From contig CABXZZ010000009.1 of the NCBI GenBank assembly GCA_902516825.1, positions 1 to 35,910 on the forward strand: 35,910 nucleotides of DNA. Reading direction: 5' to 3'. The position numbers were made by a program, and so were the translations under genes. Source of the stretch: an uncultured SAR116 cluster alpha proteobacterium. GTDB lineage: Bacteria; Pseudomonadota; Alphaproteobacteria; Puniceispirillales; Puniceispirillaceae. Below, piece after piece: positions 1 to 8,727 of this stretch (the stretch's first letter is position 1; every line of letters starts with the position of its first letter). A model generated the notes under the pieces. The model was not told the DNA's origin. It did not search any database and worked only from the letters and a program-made list of their open reading frames with translations.

Positions 1-1284
1 TTTAGCTTTTTTAATGAAATTCTAATTGGGGATAGATTAGTTGATACGTTTATAAAGCGTCTTGGGATAGGTGTTATTGAGAACTTTAACGGTTTTTTGC
101 AAGAAATTCTTGCTTTTGAAAAAGCAGGAAATATAGAGCTAAGCCAATTTGTAAGATCTTTCAGAGACAGTCAAGGCATATTAAAGCGCGATAATAGCGC
201 TACCGCCTACCCTCAGGTAAGATTGCTAACAATACACGGCTCCAAGGGACTTGAAGCGCCTATAATATATTTGCCCGATATGTTAACTGCTAAAAAACCC
301 TCAGATACGCTTATATTTTCCGAAGAATGGATTTACTGGACAGAGAACAGCAATTTTGCACCTTCTTCTATTTTAGATATTAGAGGCCAAGAAAAAGAAA
401 AAATTAAAATGGAGGATGACCGCTTATTATATGTCGCTCTAACTAGAGCAAAACAGGCTCTTATCATTGCAGGATGGGAGGCGCCTGTAAGGCGGTTTAT
501 TAAAAATAGTTGGTATGAATTATTGAAGGACATCATATCCAAAGACCCTGCATGTATGAATATCGATGGTATATTAAAGCTTCAATTAGCTCCATCAATA
601 AATACTCAAAAATTAGAAGAGCTATCCTTGGAGCAGGAGCAAACAATAGCTGTTCCAAATTGGTATGATGAACTCCCAGATAAATATATTGAGTTAAAAA
701 GCACAATTATTCATCCGTCCGAATGGCAATCAAATAAACAGCAGATTGTGCCTCAGAAAAAGGGCCAGCTAGAAGCGTTTGAACGGGGAAATCTAATTCA
801 TACATTACTTGAAAGGCTCCCCTCTCTTCACAAGTCTGACCAGGCGACATCAGCTATTCGATATATAAAAAAACAAATGCCAAAATTATCTACAGAAGAG
901 GTAAAAGTTTTGTTTGATGAAGTATATTCTATTCTGCATCATAAGGACTGCAGTGACCTGTTTTCTGAAGATTCATTGGCCGAGGCAGCTATAATCGGTA
1001 GAATTGGCAAGTTGGAAATATCTGGGCAGATAGACAGATTGATTGTTACTGACAGCTATATCAAACTAGCAGATTTCAAAACTGGACGGCCTTCTGCTAC
1101 TCCGCCTGAGGCTTATCTTCGTCAAATGGCGCTTTATATGGGATTGCTAAAACAACTCTATCCAGATAGGCCATTTTATGGTTTTCTCATCTGGACTCAA
1201 TCAGCAAAAATCATACCTCTTTTAAATGAGCAATTGAATGCTTATCTTGAAGACGTATCAGGTGTAAAAGCATTTAATAACTAA
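1..1284 (+). CDS. addA: AddA, double-strand break repair helicase-nuclease (3' part only)
   Basis: The reading frame is open from base 1, so the gene starts upstream of the window; the track's start at 97 is only an internal TTG. What is visible is the C-terminal ~428 residues of an alphaproteobacterial AddA. With AddB it unwinds and resects broken DNA ends for RecA loading. Superfamily 1 helicase motif V is seen as TIHGSKGLEAPIIYL and motif VI as DDRLLYVALTRAKQAL. The C-terminal RecB-like nuclease follows, with RGNLIHTLLE, then GQIDRL, LADFKTGR and LRQMALY, which supply the expected D, D-x-K and Q residues of a PD-(D/E)XK site. No frameshift is visible in this part. addB would be expected just upstream, outside the window. 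trxA follows 86 bp downstream on the same strand, as in many alphaproteobacteria. Confidence 0.95.
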   Translation, partial: FSFFNEILIGDRLVDTFIKRLGIGVIENFNGFLQEILAFEKAGNIELSQFVRSFRDSQGILKRDNSATAYPQVRLLTIHGSKGLEAPIIYLPDMLTAKKPSDTLIFSEEWIYWTENSNFAPSSILDIRGQEKEKIKMEDDRLLYVALTRAKQALIIAGWEAPVRRFIKNSWYELLKDIISKDPACMNIDGILKLQLAPSINTQKLEELSLEQEQTIAVPNWYDELPDKYIELKSTIIHPSEWQSNKQQIVPQKKGQLEAFERGNLIHTLLERLPSLHKSDQATSAIRYIKKQMPKLSTEEVKVLFDEVYSILHHKDCSDLFSEDSLAEAAIIGRIGKLEISGQIDRLIVTDSYIKLADFKTGRPSATPPEAYLRQMALYMGLLKQLYPDRPFYGFLIWTQSAKIIPLLNEQLNAYLEDVSGVKAFNN

Positions 1285-1370
1285 CAGTAAAAAATAAAAT
1301 AAAAATTACTTACCAACAGGCCTATTTATTACTAACTTTGAGAATTATTATTAAAAATAAAGGAATTAGC

Positions 1371-1691
1371 ATGGCTACTAAACACTCAACCGATTCTAAT
1401 TTTGATACTGATGTCATAAAAGCAGCTGGACCAATAGTTGTAGATTTTTGGGCTGAATGGTGTGGGCCTTGCCGCGCTATTAGTCCTGCGCTGGAAGAGA
1501 TTTCAAATTCACTCGAAGGTCAAGTTGATATCGTCAAGGTAAATATTGATGATAATCCAGTAACTCCGCAAAGCTATGGGGTGCGAGGGATTCCAACTCT
1601 ATTAATGTTTAAGAATGGCGAAGTTGTTGCTGAGAAAATTGGAGCATTACCAAAATCCCAATTAGAGCAATGGGTCAAAGAAAACCTATAG
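1371..1691 (+). CDS. trxA: Thioredoxin 1
   Basis: A cytoplasmic thioredoxin of 106 residues, the usual length. The redox site WCGPC lies in VVDFWAEWCGPCRAISPALE, and the cis-proline loop is GVRGIPTLLMFKNGE. It reduces protein disulfides using electrons from thioredoxin reductase. I moved the start from the track's 1338 to ATG 1371, because AGGA lies 6 bp upstream and the resulting N-terminus matches the family, whereas the track start adds 11 lysine-rich residues with no counterpart. It lies downstream of addA on the same strand and converges on folC, 53 bp away; I see no clear terminator hairpin in that gap. Confidence 0.95.
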   Translation: MATKHSTDSNFDTDVIKAAGPIVVDFWAEWCGPCRAISPALEEISNSLEGQVDIVKVNIDDNPVTPQSYGVRGIPTLLMFKNGEVVAEKIGALPKSQLEQWVKENL

Positions 1692-1744
1692 TCTTCTGCA
1701 TTGCACTCAATCGTAATCTGGAATAGTTTCAGTTTATCCAAATA

Positions 1745-3112
1745 TTATTCTGGCAGGGTATCATTTAAAAGTAATGCGTGCCCTGCTAGATATAACGAGC
1801 CGCAAATCACTACAAATTCACTTTCACTTGTGGCAGAGAGTGCTACGCTTAGGCTTGATTTTGCGTTCGCTTTAATTCCTAAATCCTGACAACTATCTGA
1901 CAGCTCTAGGGCTGATAGGCTTGCCGGCTGTCCTGGTATAGTTATAGTAAATATTTCGCTGATGATGCTTTTTAATGGCATAAAAACGTCATCTGGTTTT
2001 CGTGTGTTTAGCATCCCTGCAATGAGTGTCCATTTCTTATCGTTTATTTGTGCAAGAGAGGCCGCAAGAGCCGTTGCACCATGTGAATTATGTGCGCCAT
2101 CAATCCATATTGGTCTTGCATCACGGTAATTGAGTAATTTTCCCTGTTCGATGCATTGCACCCGTCCCGGCCATTTTGCGAACCCAATACCAGAAAATAA
2201 TCTATCATCCAAGGGATTGAAGTTTCCACTATATATTATAGATGCAGCCGCAAGGGCTGCATTCTGTATTTGATGGGGTCCGATTAGCGAGGGTTTTGGT
2301 AGTATAAAAACCCTATTTTTACATTCTAGTTTTACCTCTCCTGTGCTTATCTGCTCCCAGATGAAATCAACCCCTTCAAAAAAAATGGGTGCATCCATCT
2401 CTCTTGCTTTTGTGCTAAGAGTTTCCTCAACCTCCTTAGTTTGAGAGGCACTAATTACAGGCACATTTTTTTTGATTATACCTGCTTTTTCACCTGCTAT
2501 CTGTGTCAGCTCAGAGCCAAGAAAATGCTCATGATCTCGTGCAATAGGTGTAATAATAGACACTAATGGATTTTCGATTACATTTGTTGAGTCTAGCCTG
2601 CCACCAAGACCAGTTTCTAAAATAAGCAGGTCTGCAGGTATTCTTGCAAATGCCATAAATGCAGCAACCGTTGTGATTTCGTAAAATGTAATAGGCGCAT
2701 TCTGGTTAAGCTTTTCTACCTCATCCAAAACGTTCAAAAGCGCTTCATCATCGATTAGGTTATTTGCAATTCGAATTCGCTCATTAAATCTGCATAAATG
2801 TGGCGACGTATAACAATGTGTCTTAAGGCCAAGTTGCTTGGCGACAGAAAATAGATAGGCACTGACAGACCCTTTTCCGTTAGTTCCTGCTATATGAAAT
2901 ATAGGCGGTAGATTTTGGTGGGGACTTCCTGCCCTCTTAAGGAGTTTATTTGTTCGCTCTAGCCCCATATCAATAAGTTTAGGGTGAAGAAGTGCAAGCC
3001 TATCAAGGCTTTCTAACAACATACGCATCTCTTTCATATGTTTTGTATCTGTAAGTCTATTATTTTTTGCTATCCATGATTCAAAATAATTTAAATATTT
3101 TTTTTTCAGCAT
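1745..3112 (-). CDS. folC: Bifunctional folylpolyglutamate synthase / dihydrofolate synthase
   Basis: FolC makes dihydrofolate from dihydropteroate and glutamate and then adds further glutamates. It is an ATP-dependent Mur-ligase-family enzyme. The P-loop is HIAGTNGKGSVSAYL near the N-terminus. Further family motifs are LILETGLGGRLDSTN, ARDHEHFLG, IAGEKAGIIK and IWIDGAHNSHGA. The track begins at a GTG (3154). I prefer ATG 3112 (MLKKKYLNYFES), which gives 455 residues, but neither has a clear ribosome binding site. Either start overlaps the 3' end of trpA, so the gene is probably translationally coupled to the trp genes. In many alphaproteobacteria accD lies between trpA and folC; it is absent here. 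Confidence 0.93.
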   Translation of the reverse strand: MLKKKYLNYFESWIAKNNRLTDTKHMKEMRMLLESLDRLALLHPKLIDMGLERTNKLLKRAGSPHQNLPPIFHIAGTNGKGSVSAYLFSVAKQLGLKTHCYTSPHLCRFNERIRIANNLIDDEALLNVLDEVEKLNQNAPITFYEITTVAAFMAFARIPADLLILETGLGGRLDSTNVIENPLVSIITPIARDHEHFLGSELTQIAGEKAGIIKKNVPVISASQTKEVEETLSTKAREMDAPIFFEGVDFIWEQISTGEVKLECKNRVFILPKPSLIGPHQIQNAALAAASIIYSGNFNPLDDRLFSGIGFAKWPGRVQCIEQGKLLNYRDARPIWIDGAHNSHGATALAASLAQINDKKWTLIAGMLNTRKPDDVFMPLKSIISEIFTITIPGQPASLSALELSDSCQDLGIKANAKSSLSVALSATSESEFVVICGSLYLAGHALLLNDTLPE

Positions 3113-3929
3113 TATGGGAAGAGATCGCGTCAGCGAGTGATTTAGTATAATCACTTACTTTTTTTGCAGTTTCTTCAACTGATAGATTCTGTGCGTCAGA
3201 TTCTGCTATAATTTCCACCACTGCGGATCCCACAATAGCGCCATTCCCTAGTGAGGCAATATGTGCTGCCTGTTCTGCAGTTCTGATACCAAAACCAGTT
3301 ACAACAGGCAAATCGCTAACCTGCTTTATTCTATTTATGGCATTAGAGATAGACTCCATTTGAGCTGATTTTGTGCCAGTAATACCTGCAATTGACACGT
3401 AATAAATAAAACCAGACGCTTTTTCCAAAACGAATGGCAATCTATCGCCCAGTGTTGTTGGAGTGATTAGTCTAATGTAATCCATTTCAGAATTATGGCT
3501 TGGCTCACAAAGCTCTTTATCCTCTTCAGGGGGAAGATCCACGATGATAAGACCATCTGCACCAGCTGCTTGTGCATCCTCAAGAAACGGCTCGACACCG
3601 TATCGATAAATGGGGTTGTAATACCCCATCAAAATCAAGGGAATATCTGGATGTTTTTCACGGAATTGACAGGCAATTTCAAGACTTCCCTTGAGCGTCA
3701 TACCTGATTTGATAGCACGCAGGCTTGCTGCTTGAATGGCTGGTCCATCTGCCATTGGATCAGAAAATGGCATCCCAAGTTCTATCATATCCACACCAGA
3801 TTCAACCAAACCATCTAATATTTTTATGCTTGCATTGGCATCGGGGTCTCCTGCAGATACAAAAATACCCAAAATACCTCTGTTTTCTTGCTTCGCTTTT
3901 GCAAAGCTTGCGGCTAATCTACTGCTCAT
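3081..3929 (-). CDS. trpA: Tryptophan synthase alpha chain
   Basis: The alpha subunit cleaves indole-3-glycerol phosphate to indole, which is channelled to TrpB. The catalytic Glu and Asp are in IELGMPFSDPMADGP, and the phosphate-binding region is GFGIRTAEQAAHIASLGNGA followed by IVGSAVVE. I chose ATG 3929 (MSSRLAASFAKAK), which gives 282 residues, the family length. The track's start at 4019 would add 30 unrelated residues and overlap trpB. It starts 31 bp after trpB and its end overlaps folC. The C-terminus (AEKKIFKLF) runs slightly past the usual end, which is consistent with the overlap arrangement. Confidence 0.96.
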   Translation of the reverse strand: MSSRLAASFAKAKQENRGILGIFVSAGDPDANASIKILDGLVESGVDMIELGMPFSDPMADGPAIQAASLRAIKSGMTLKGSLEIACQFREKHPDIPLILMGYYNPIYRYGVEPFLEDAQAAGADGLIIVDLPPEEDKELCEPSHNSEMDYIRLITPTTLGDRLPFVLEKASGFIYYVSIAGITGTKSAQMESISNAINRIKQVSDLPVVTGFGIRTAEQAAHIASLGNGAIVGSAVVEIIAESDAQNLSVEETAKKVSDYTKSLADAISSHNAEKKIFKLF

Positions 3930-3960
3930 TTTATTTGCTTCGACCTTTATTTGGAATTTC

Positions 3961-5184
3961 TTAAAGTAAACCGCGTTCATCCAGCTTAGGTAGCACTGCT
4001 TCAAGGTCTTTATCCCCACGACCGCACATATTAAGAATTACAATTTGTTCTTTATCCATCAATGGTAATTGTTTTGCTGCAAATGCAAGTGCATGTGACG
4101 GCTCAAGAGCAGGAATTATCCCTTCAACCCGTGAACATAAATGAAACTGAACTAAAGCTTCTTCATCTGTCGCACTAACATAATTAACACGTCCTATATC
4201 ATGAAGCCAGGAATGCTCTGGTCCAATGCCGGGATAATCAAGACCAGCGGATATAGAATGAGCATCCACTATCTGTCCATCATCATCTTGTAATAAATAG
4301 GTTCGATTGCCATGTAAAATGCCTGGTGTTCCGCCTGTAAGGCTCGCAGCATGCATTCCGCTATCGATTCCCATACCAGCAGCTTCAACGCCATAAATAG
4401 TAACATCAGTATCATCTAGAAATGGGTAAAACAGCCCAAGCGCGTTTGAGCCACCGCCAATACAAGCAATGAGTGCGTCTGGCAATCGCCCTTCAGCTTC
4501 GATTAATTGTTCTTTTGCTTCTTTTCCAATGACAGACTGGAAGTTTCGAACCATTTCAGGATAGGGATGCGGGCCTGCAACTGTGCCAATAATATAAAAA
4601 TGGGTATCAGGATGAGCCACCCAATATCGAAGTGCTTCGTTCATTGCGTCTTTTAATGTGGATGTGCCAGAGGTTACGGGGTGTACTGTAGCCCCTAGTA
4701 GACGCATCCTATCCACATTTGGCTTTTGACGTTTAACATCCTCAGCCCCCATAAACACCTCGCATTCCAGGTTAAATAATGCGCATGCCGTTGCTGTAGC
4801 TACTCCATGTTGTCCGGCCCCTGTTTCAGCAATGATTTTTGTTTTCCCCATCTTTTTTGCAAGTAGTGCCTGACCAAGCACATTATTAATTTTGTGAGCG
4901 CCAGTGTGATTTAGCTCGTCCCTTTTTAAGTATAATTTAGCTCCGCCATATTGCTCAGTGAGGCGTTCAGCAAAAAATAAAGGAGATGGTCTGCCAACAT
5001 AATGTTTCTGGAAATAAAGCAGTCGTTCATTAAAAACAGGGTCTATTTTTGCTTCATTATAAGCAGCTTCAACCTGTAATATTAAAGGCATTAATGTTTC
5101 TGCAACAAAGCGACCACCGTGAATACCAAAACGGCCATTCTCATCTGGCATTGTCTGAAAGGAATTTGGCTGTGTTTCGTTCAT
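3961..5184 (-). CDS. trpB: Tryptophan synthase beta chain
   Basis: This PLP enzyme joins indole and serine to make tryptophan. It has 407 residues, the usual length. The Schiff-base lysine is residue 98 in [15 protein letters not shown], and the PLP phosphate loop is [12 protein letters not shown]. The family N-terminal signature is [16 protein letters not shown]. It begins at ATG 5184. It is the middle gene of the trpF-trpB-trpA series, 76 bp after trpF. Classical TrpB1 features rather than the TrpB2 type fit a TrpA partner encoded next door. Confidence 0.97.
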   Translation of the reverse strand: MNETQPNSFQTMPDENGRFGIHGGRFVAETLMPLILQVEAAYNEAKIDPVFNERLLYFQKHYVGRPSPLFFAERLTEQYGGAKLYLKRDELNHTGAHKINNVLGQALLAKKMGKTKIIAETGAGQHGVATATACALFNLECEVFMGAEDVKRQKPNVDRMRLLGATVHPVTSGTSTLKDAMNEALRYWVAHPDTHFYIIGTVAGPHPYPEMVRNFQSVIGKEAKEQLIEAEGRLPDALIACIGGGSNALGLFYPFLDDTDVTIYGVEAAGMGIDSGMHAASLTGGTPGILHGNRTYLLQDDDGQIVDAHSISAGLDYPGIGPEHSWLHDIGRVNYVSATDEEALVQFHLCSRVEGIIPALEPSHALAFAAKQLPLMDKEQIVILNMCGRGDKDLEAVLPKLDERGLL

Positions 5185-5260
5185 CGCTAATAATACTCAC
5201 TTATATTGAATGATTAAAGACAAAGTTAAGGTACACGTCGTGTCCATAATTAATTAAAGA

Positions 5261-5908
5261 TTAGCCCATTTTTGCGGACTGCACAAAGGCTGAGATCAAT
5301 AACTCATCTTTTTTACCCGCGCTTTCTTCGACTCCTGATGAGACGTCAACACCATCTGGATTTGTCAGCGTAATTGCATTAACTACATTATTGGGATTTA
5401 GTCCGCCTGCTAGCATCCAAGGCAAACCACATTCATAATCCTCAAGAAGCGACCAACTAAAGCTCTTACCATTGCCGCCAGGCATTAAATCTGCGGACGC
5501 CGCAGCATCAAATAACAGCCAATCTGCCGAAACATTATATTGCTGACTAGCTTTAATATCTAACTTGGTTTTTACACGAATTGCTTTAATTATGGGTAGG
5601 CCAGATTTTTGTCTGATCTCCTCAACTCTTGCTGGCGATTCTGTGCCATGTAACTGTATAAAGTCAGGTTTTGATGCTGTCACAATTTCAGAAATATATT
5701 CATTAGTTGGGTTAACGCAAAGAGCAACTTTGTGTATCCCAGAATCAGAATAATTACTTGCATAATAATCTGATAATTCTGCTCCATTAGTAAAGCTGAG
5801 ATGTCTTGGTGATTTCTTGAAAAAAACAAATCCAATGAAATCTGCACCAGCAGTTATGCAATTATCTATGTCTGATCGCGTTTTTAAACCACAAATTTTA
5901 ACTTTCAT
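5261..5908 (-). CDS. trpF: Phosphoribosylanthranilate isomerase
   Basis: A (beta/alpha)8 enzyme converting phosphoribosylanthranilate to CdRP in tryptophan synthesis, 215 residues. The start MKVKICGLKT carries the catalytic cysteine (KICGL). Other motifs are GFVFFKKSPRHL, FIQLHGTESP and LAGGLNPNNV, followed by GVDVSSGVEE with the catalytic and phosphate-binding residues. It starts 2 bp after the LapA-domain gene ends, so the two are surely co-transcribed. trpB follows. Confidence 0.95.
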   Translation of the reverse strand: MKVKICGLKTRSDIDNCITAGADFIGFVFFKKSPRHLSFTNGAELSDYYASNYSDSGIHKVALCVNPTNEYISEIVTASKPDFIQLHGTESPARVEEIRQKSGLPIIKAIRVKTKLDIKASQQYNVSADWLLFDAAASADLMPGGNGKSFSWSLLEDYECGLPWMLAGGLNPNNVVNAITLTNPDGVDVSSGVEESAGKKDELLISAFVQSAKMG

Positions 5909-5910
5909 GA

Positions 5911-6303
5911 TTATGAGCCATGTGTAAATGCACTTTGGGTCTGTTTACCTTTTTCGCTATTAAAAGGTAGGTTGGTTGCTGTTTCGTCAAATAGCAGATG
6001 GCTGTCGTCTTCAATTGTTAACCTTTCGGAGGCATTGTTTTTTTTCTCCTTTTGTAATTGTCTTGCGGCACGATAAGATGCAATGGATCTAAGCCAAATC
6101 AATGAGGCCCCAATAATTAAGCCAGTACCAAAAGCTAATAAAATTGGCAGCCATAATGCTATAGTGAGCTGTCCAGAAATTGGCCATAAATGAAGTGTTG
6201 TCAGCTGTGAGTTAGAGGCTACTAGTGAAGTAATAAGAAGGCTAAATACCAAAAAAACCATTAGCCAGAATAATTTTGATATGAAATGGGAAATGCTGAA
6301 CAT
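5911..6303 (-). CDS. LapA-domain (DUF1049-like) inner-membrane protein
   Basis: A 130-residue protein with two predicted membrane helices, roughly residues 9-29 (LFWLMVFLVFSLLITSLVA) and 46-70 (ALWLPILLAFGTGLIIGASLI). A basic cytoplasmic tail of mixed charge (RQLQKEKKNN) follows. This is the layout of LapA-domain (lipopolysaccharide assembly protein A-like) proteins, and a gene of this type between ihfB and trpF is a recurrent alphaproteobacterial arrangement. The biochemical role of the alphaproteobacterial member is not known to me. It lies 60 bp after ihfB and 2 bp before trpF. The C-terminal 35 residues (THGS end) are polar and probably unstructured. Confidence 0.8.
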   Translation of the reverse strand: MFSISHFISKLFWLMVFLVFSLLITSLVASNSQLTTLHLWPISGQLTIALWLPILLAFGTGLIIGASLIWLRSIASYRAARQLQKEKKNNASERLTIEDDSHLLFDETATNLPFNSEKGKQTQSAFTHGS

Positions 6304-6363
6304 TAAGTTTTGAACCTATTTTCAAGGTGGCAATAATATCAGCTTTAGTGACAAAATGCCAGA

Positions 6364-6642
6364 TTATTTATTTAATCTTTCACGCATTCCCTTACCCATT
6401 TTAAAATAAGGCACTTGTTTGCGCGCAACATCCACAGGCTCGCCAGTGCGCGGATTTCTTCCTTTTCTTGCACCATGTTCCCTTACAGAAAAAGCACCAA
6501 AGCCCCGCAACTCGATACGGTTACCATTTTCAAGTGAAATACTAATAGTCTCCAATATCGTATTAACGATTCTCTCAATATCTCTGTGATATAACTCGGG
6601 GTTTTCCGCTGCAAGCATATTTATCAACTCTGATTTGGTCAT
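6364..6642 (-). CDS. ihfB: Integration host factor subunit beta
   Basis: A DNA-bending protein of the HU/IHF family, 92 residues, acting with IhfA. The N-terminus [17 protein letters not shown] and the beta-arm signature [18 protein letters not shown], followed by TGEPVDV and [15 protein letters not shown], identify the beta subunit. The track begins at GTG 6648. I prefer ATG 6642, which matches the family N-terminus and has AGGTG a few bases upstream; GTG 6648, with AGGG upstream, remains possible. It probably heads the LapA-trpF-trpB-trpA-folC operon. The leader upstream holds the rpsA terminator and a competing hairpin (see findings). Confidence 0.94.
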   Translation of the reverse strand: MTKSELINMLAAENPELYHRDIERIVNTILETISISLENGNRIELRGFGAFSVREHGARKGRNPRTGEPVDVARKQVPYFKMGKGMRERLNK

Positions 6643-6757
6643 GGTCACCTAACCCTTTTGTATTCAAAAAACTTCGCAGTTCATACTTATCTAAATTAAC
6701 TAAATCATTTTCATTTACAAATATATTAAAAGCGTACTTGAGGTTTTTCGAAATGGC

Positions 6758-6791
6758 AAAAAAAACCTCACTAAAAGCGAGGTTTTTTTTT
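6758..6791 (-). terminator. Rho-independent terminator after rpsA
   Basis: On the minus strand the stem is CCTCGC / GTGAGG (one G-U pair) with loop TTTTA, flanked by an A-run before and eight Ts after, starting 29 bp past the rpsA stop. Because both flanks are A/T runs, the hairpin would also work on the plus strand. A third copy of the arm (GAGGTTTTT at 6740-6748, plus strand) allows an alternative fold. Confidence 0.85.
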
Positions 6792-6819
6792 GTTTTTACT
6801 AAATCTGATTAGTTTAACC

Positions 6820-8535
6820 CTATTGGGGGTCATTGTCATCTTTTTTTGCTAATGCTGCCCCAAGGATATCCCCCAAGCTTGCACCGCTATCAGAAGAGCC
6901 GAATTCTGCCATGGCTTGTTTTTCTTCAGCCATCTCACGTGCTTTAATAGATAGAGTTAGTTTATTGTTTTTCCCGTCTATTTGGGAAATTACAGCATCA
7001 ACCTTCTCATCAACGGCAAAACGTTCTACGCGCTGATCTGCTCTATCCCGTGCGAGGTCACCTCGTCTGATAAAGCCAGTAAGCGAATCCCCTACACGGA
7101 CTTCAAGGCCTTGTTCGGTTACAGCTGTAATTACACAGGTTACGGCATCTCCTTTGCGAACTTTTTCTGCAGCATCGGCAACAGGATTGCTTGATAATTG
7201 CTTGATTCCAAGCGAAATACGTTCTTTTTCAAGATCGATATCCAAAATTTTTGCTTCAACCTTGTCGCCTTTATTGAATCCTTCTAGCACTTCTTCGCTA
7301 GAAGATGACCAAGAAATATCAGATAGGTGCACCAGTCCATCTATTTCTTCTGTTAATCCTACAAATATTCCAAACTCAGTAATATTATTGATTTCACCCT
7401 CAATCACTTCTCCAATTTTATTGGTAGTTTCAAACTCTGCCCAAGGGTTGTCCGTTGCCTGTTTAAGGCCAAGTGATATTCGGCGCTTGGTTAAATCGAC
7501 GTCTAGAACAACCACTTCAACTTCCTGACTTGTTGAGACGATCTTGCCTGGGTGCACATTCTTTTTAGTCCAACTCATCTCGGAAACATGAACTAGACCT
7601 TCGACACCATCATCTAATTCAACAAACGCCCCATAATCAGTGATGTTCGTAACTCTGCCACTGAGACGAGTACCTGTTTTAAACTTCTCAATGGCATTTT
7701 CCCACGGGTCGCTTTGTAGCTGTTTCATTCCAAGAGAAATACGCTGAGTTTCCTGATTGAATCGAATTACTTGAACATCAACGGTTTGACCAACAGTGAG
7801 CGCTTCGGAAGGGTGATTGATCCTACGCCAAGCAATGTCAGTTACGTGCAGTAGTCCATCCACTCCTCCTAAATCTACAAACGCGCCGTAATCAGTAATA
7901 TTTTTAACGACACCTTTCAGGATTTGTCCTTCTACTAAATTAGAGACAAGTTCGCTACGTGCCTCGGCACGGGATTCTTCAAGAACAGCTCTACGAGATA
8001 CAACTATATTGCCACGTCGCCGGTCGATTTTTAATATTTGGAATGGTTGAGGTGCGCCCATTAGAGCGCTTACATCATTGATTGGGCGAATATCAACCTG
8101 ACTGCCGGGAAGGAACGCCGTCGCCCCCGACAGGTCTACAGTAAAGCCTCCTTTAACTCTGCCAAAAATCACACCTGTTACACGCTCTTGTGCTTCAAAT
8201 GCACGCTCTAAGATAACCCATGCTTCTTCTCTTCGGGCCTTCTCACGGCTTAGAAGTGCTTGCCCATCTTTATCCTCCATTCGCTCAACATAAACTTCAA
8301 CAGTGTCACCAACTTGCAATTCTGGGTCTTGGCCTGGTGCTGTGAATTCTTTCAGAGGAATGCGACCCTCTGATTTAAGACCAACGTCAATGATTGCATT
8401 ATCTGACTCTATAGCAATTATTGTTCCACGAACAACACTGCCTTCAACTGAAGTGCTCTCTGAAAAACTCTCTGCAAGCAAATCAGCAAAGTTCTCATTA
8501 ACGAGTAATTTCTCGTCATTTTTTTGGTTTGACAA
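6820..8535 (-). CDS. rpsA: 30S ribosomal protein S1
   Basis: A 571-residue protein built from six S1 RNA-binding repeats (starting at about residues 32, 116, 203, 288, 375 and 462). Repeats 3 to 5 carry the typical pattern, for example ITDYGAFVDLGGVDGLLHV and ITDYGAFVELDDGVEGLVHV. S1 recruits mRNA to the 30S subunit. The N-terminus (ENFADLLAESF) matches alphaproteobacterial S1. The start is a TTG (8533-8535): no in-frame ATG or GTG lies nearby, and GGAGA sits about 7 bp upstream, so TTG initiation looks real. cmk lies 192 bp upstream on the same strand, an arrangement conserved in proteobacteria, and a terminator follows. The 192 bp gap could hold an own promoter. Confidence 0.97.
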   Translation of the reverse strand: MSNQKNDEKLLVNENFADLLAESFSESTSVEGSVVRGTIIAIESDNAIIDVGLKSEGRIPLKEFTAPGQDPELQVGDTVEVYVERMEDKDGQALLSREKARREEAWVILERAFEAQERVTGVIFGRVKGGFTVDLSGATAFLPGSQVDIRPINDVSALMGAPQPFQILKIDRRRGNIVVSRRAVLEESRAEARSELVSNLVEGQILKGVVKNITDYGAFVDLGGVDGLLHVTDIAWRRINHPSEALTVGQTVDVQVIRFNQETQRISLGMKQLQSDPWENAIEKFKTGTRLSGRVTNITDYGAFVELDDGVEGLVHVSEMSWTKKNVHPGKIVSTSQEVEVVVLDVDLTKRRISLGLKQATDNPWAEFETTNKIGEVIEGEINNITEFGIFVGLTEEIDGLVHLSDISWSSSSEEVLEGFNKGDKVEAKILDIDLEKERISLGIKQLSSNPVADAAEKVRKGDAVTCVITAVTEQGLEVRVGDSLTGFIRRGDLARDRADQRVERFAVDEKVDAVISQIDGKNNKLTLSIKAREMAEEKQAMAEFGSSDSGASLGDILGAALAKKDDNDPQ

Positions 8536-8727
8536 TAAAAGTCTCCGTGGGATGCTATTTAGTTGGCATACAGACCAATTTTATCTTGGCTGGTTTCAAG
8601 ATTTTTTCTGTCTAAACAAATCAGATATTTTTCTGAGGCAGATTTTTTATAAATAGCAAACTAAATTTCCAGCTACAGTTATGTAAAAAAGTATGTCATC
8701 GTTTAGAATAATGACAAACTACGAGAA

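Noticed and set aside
1692-1744. Possible bidirectional terminator between trxA and folC
   Set aside because: No stem longer than a few base pairs could be drawn.
7154-7528. 124-codon plus-strand ORF (and neighbours 6833-7194 and 8303-8656)
   Set aside because: Antisense to rpsA, Ser/Ile-rich translation typical of a shadow of a real gene, and no ribosome site.
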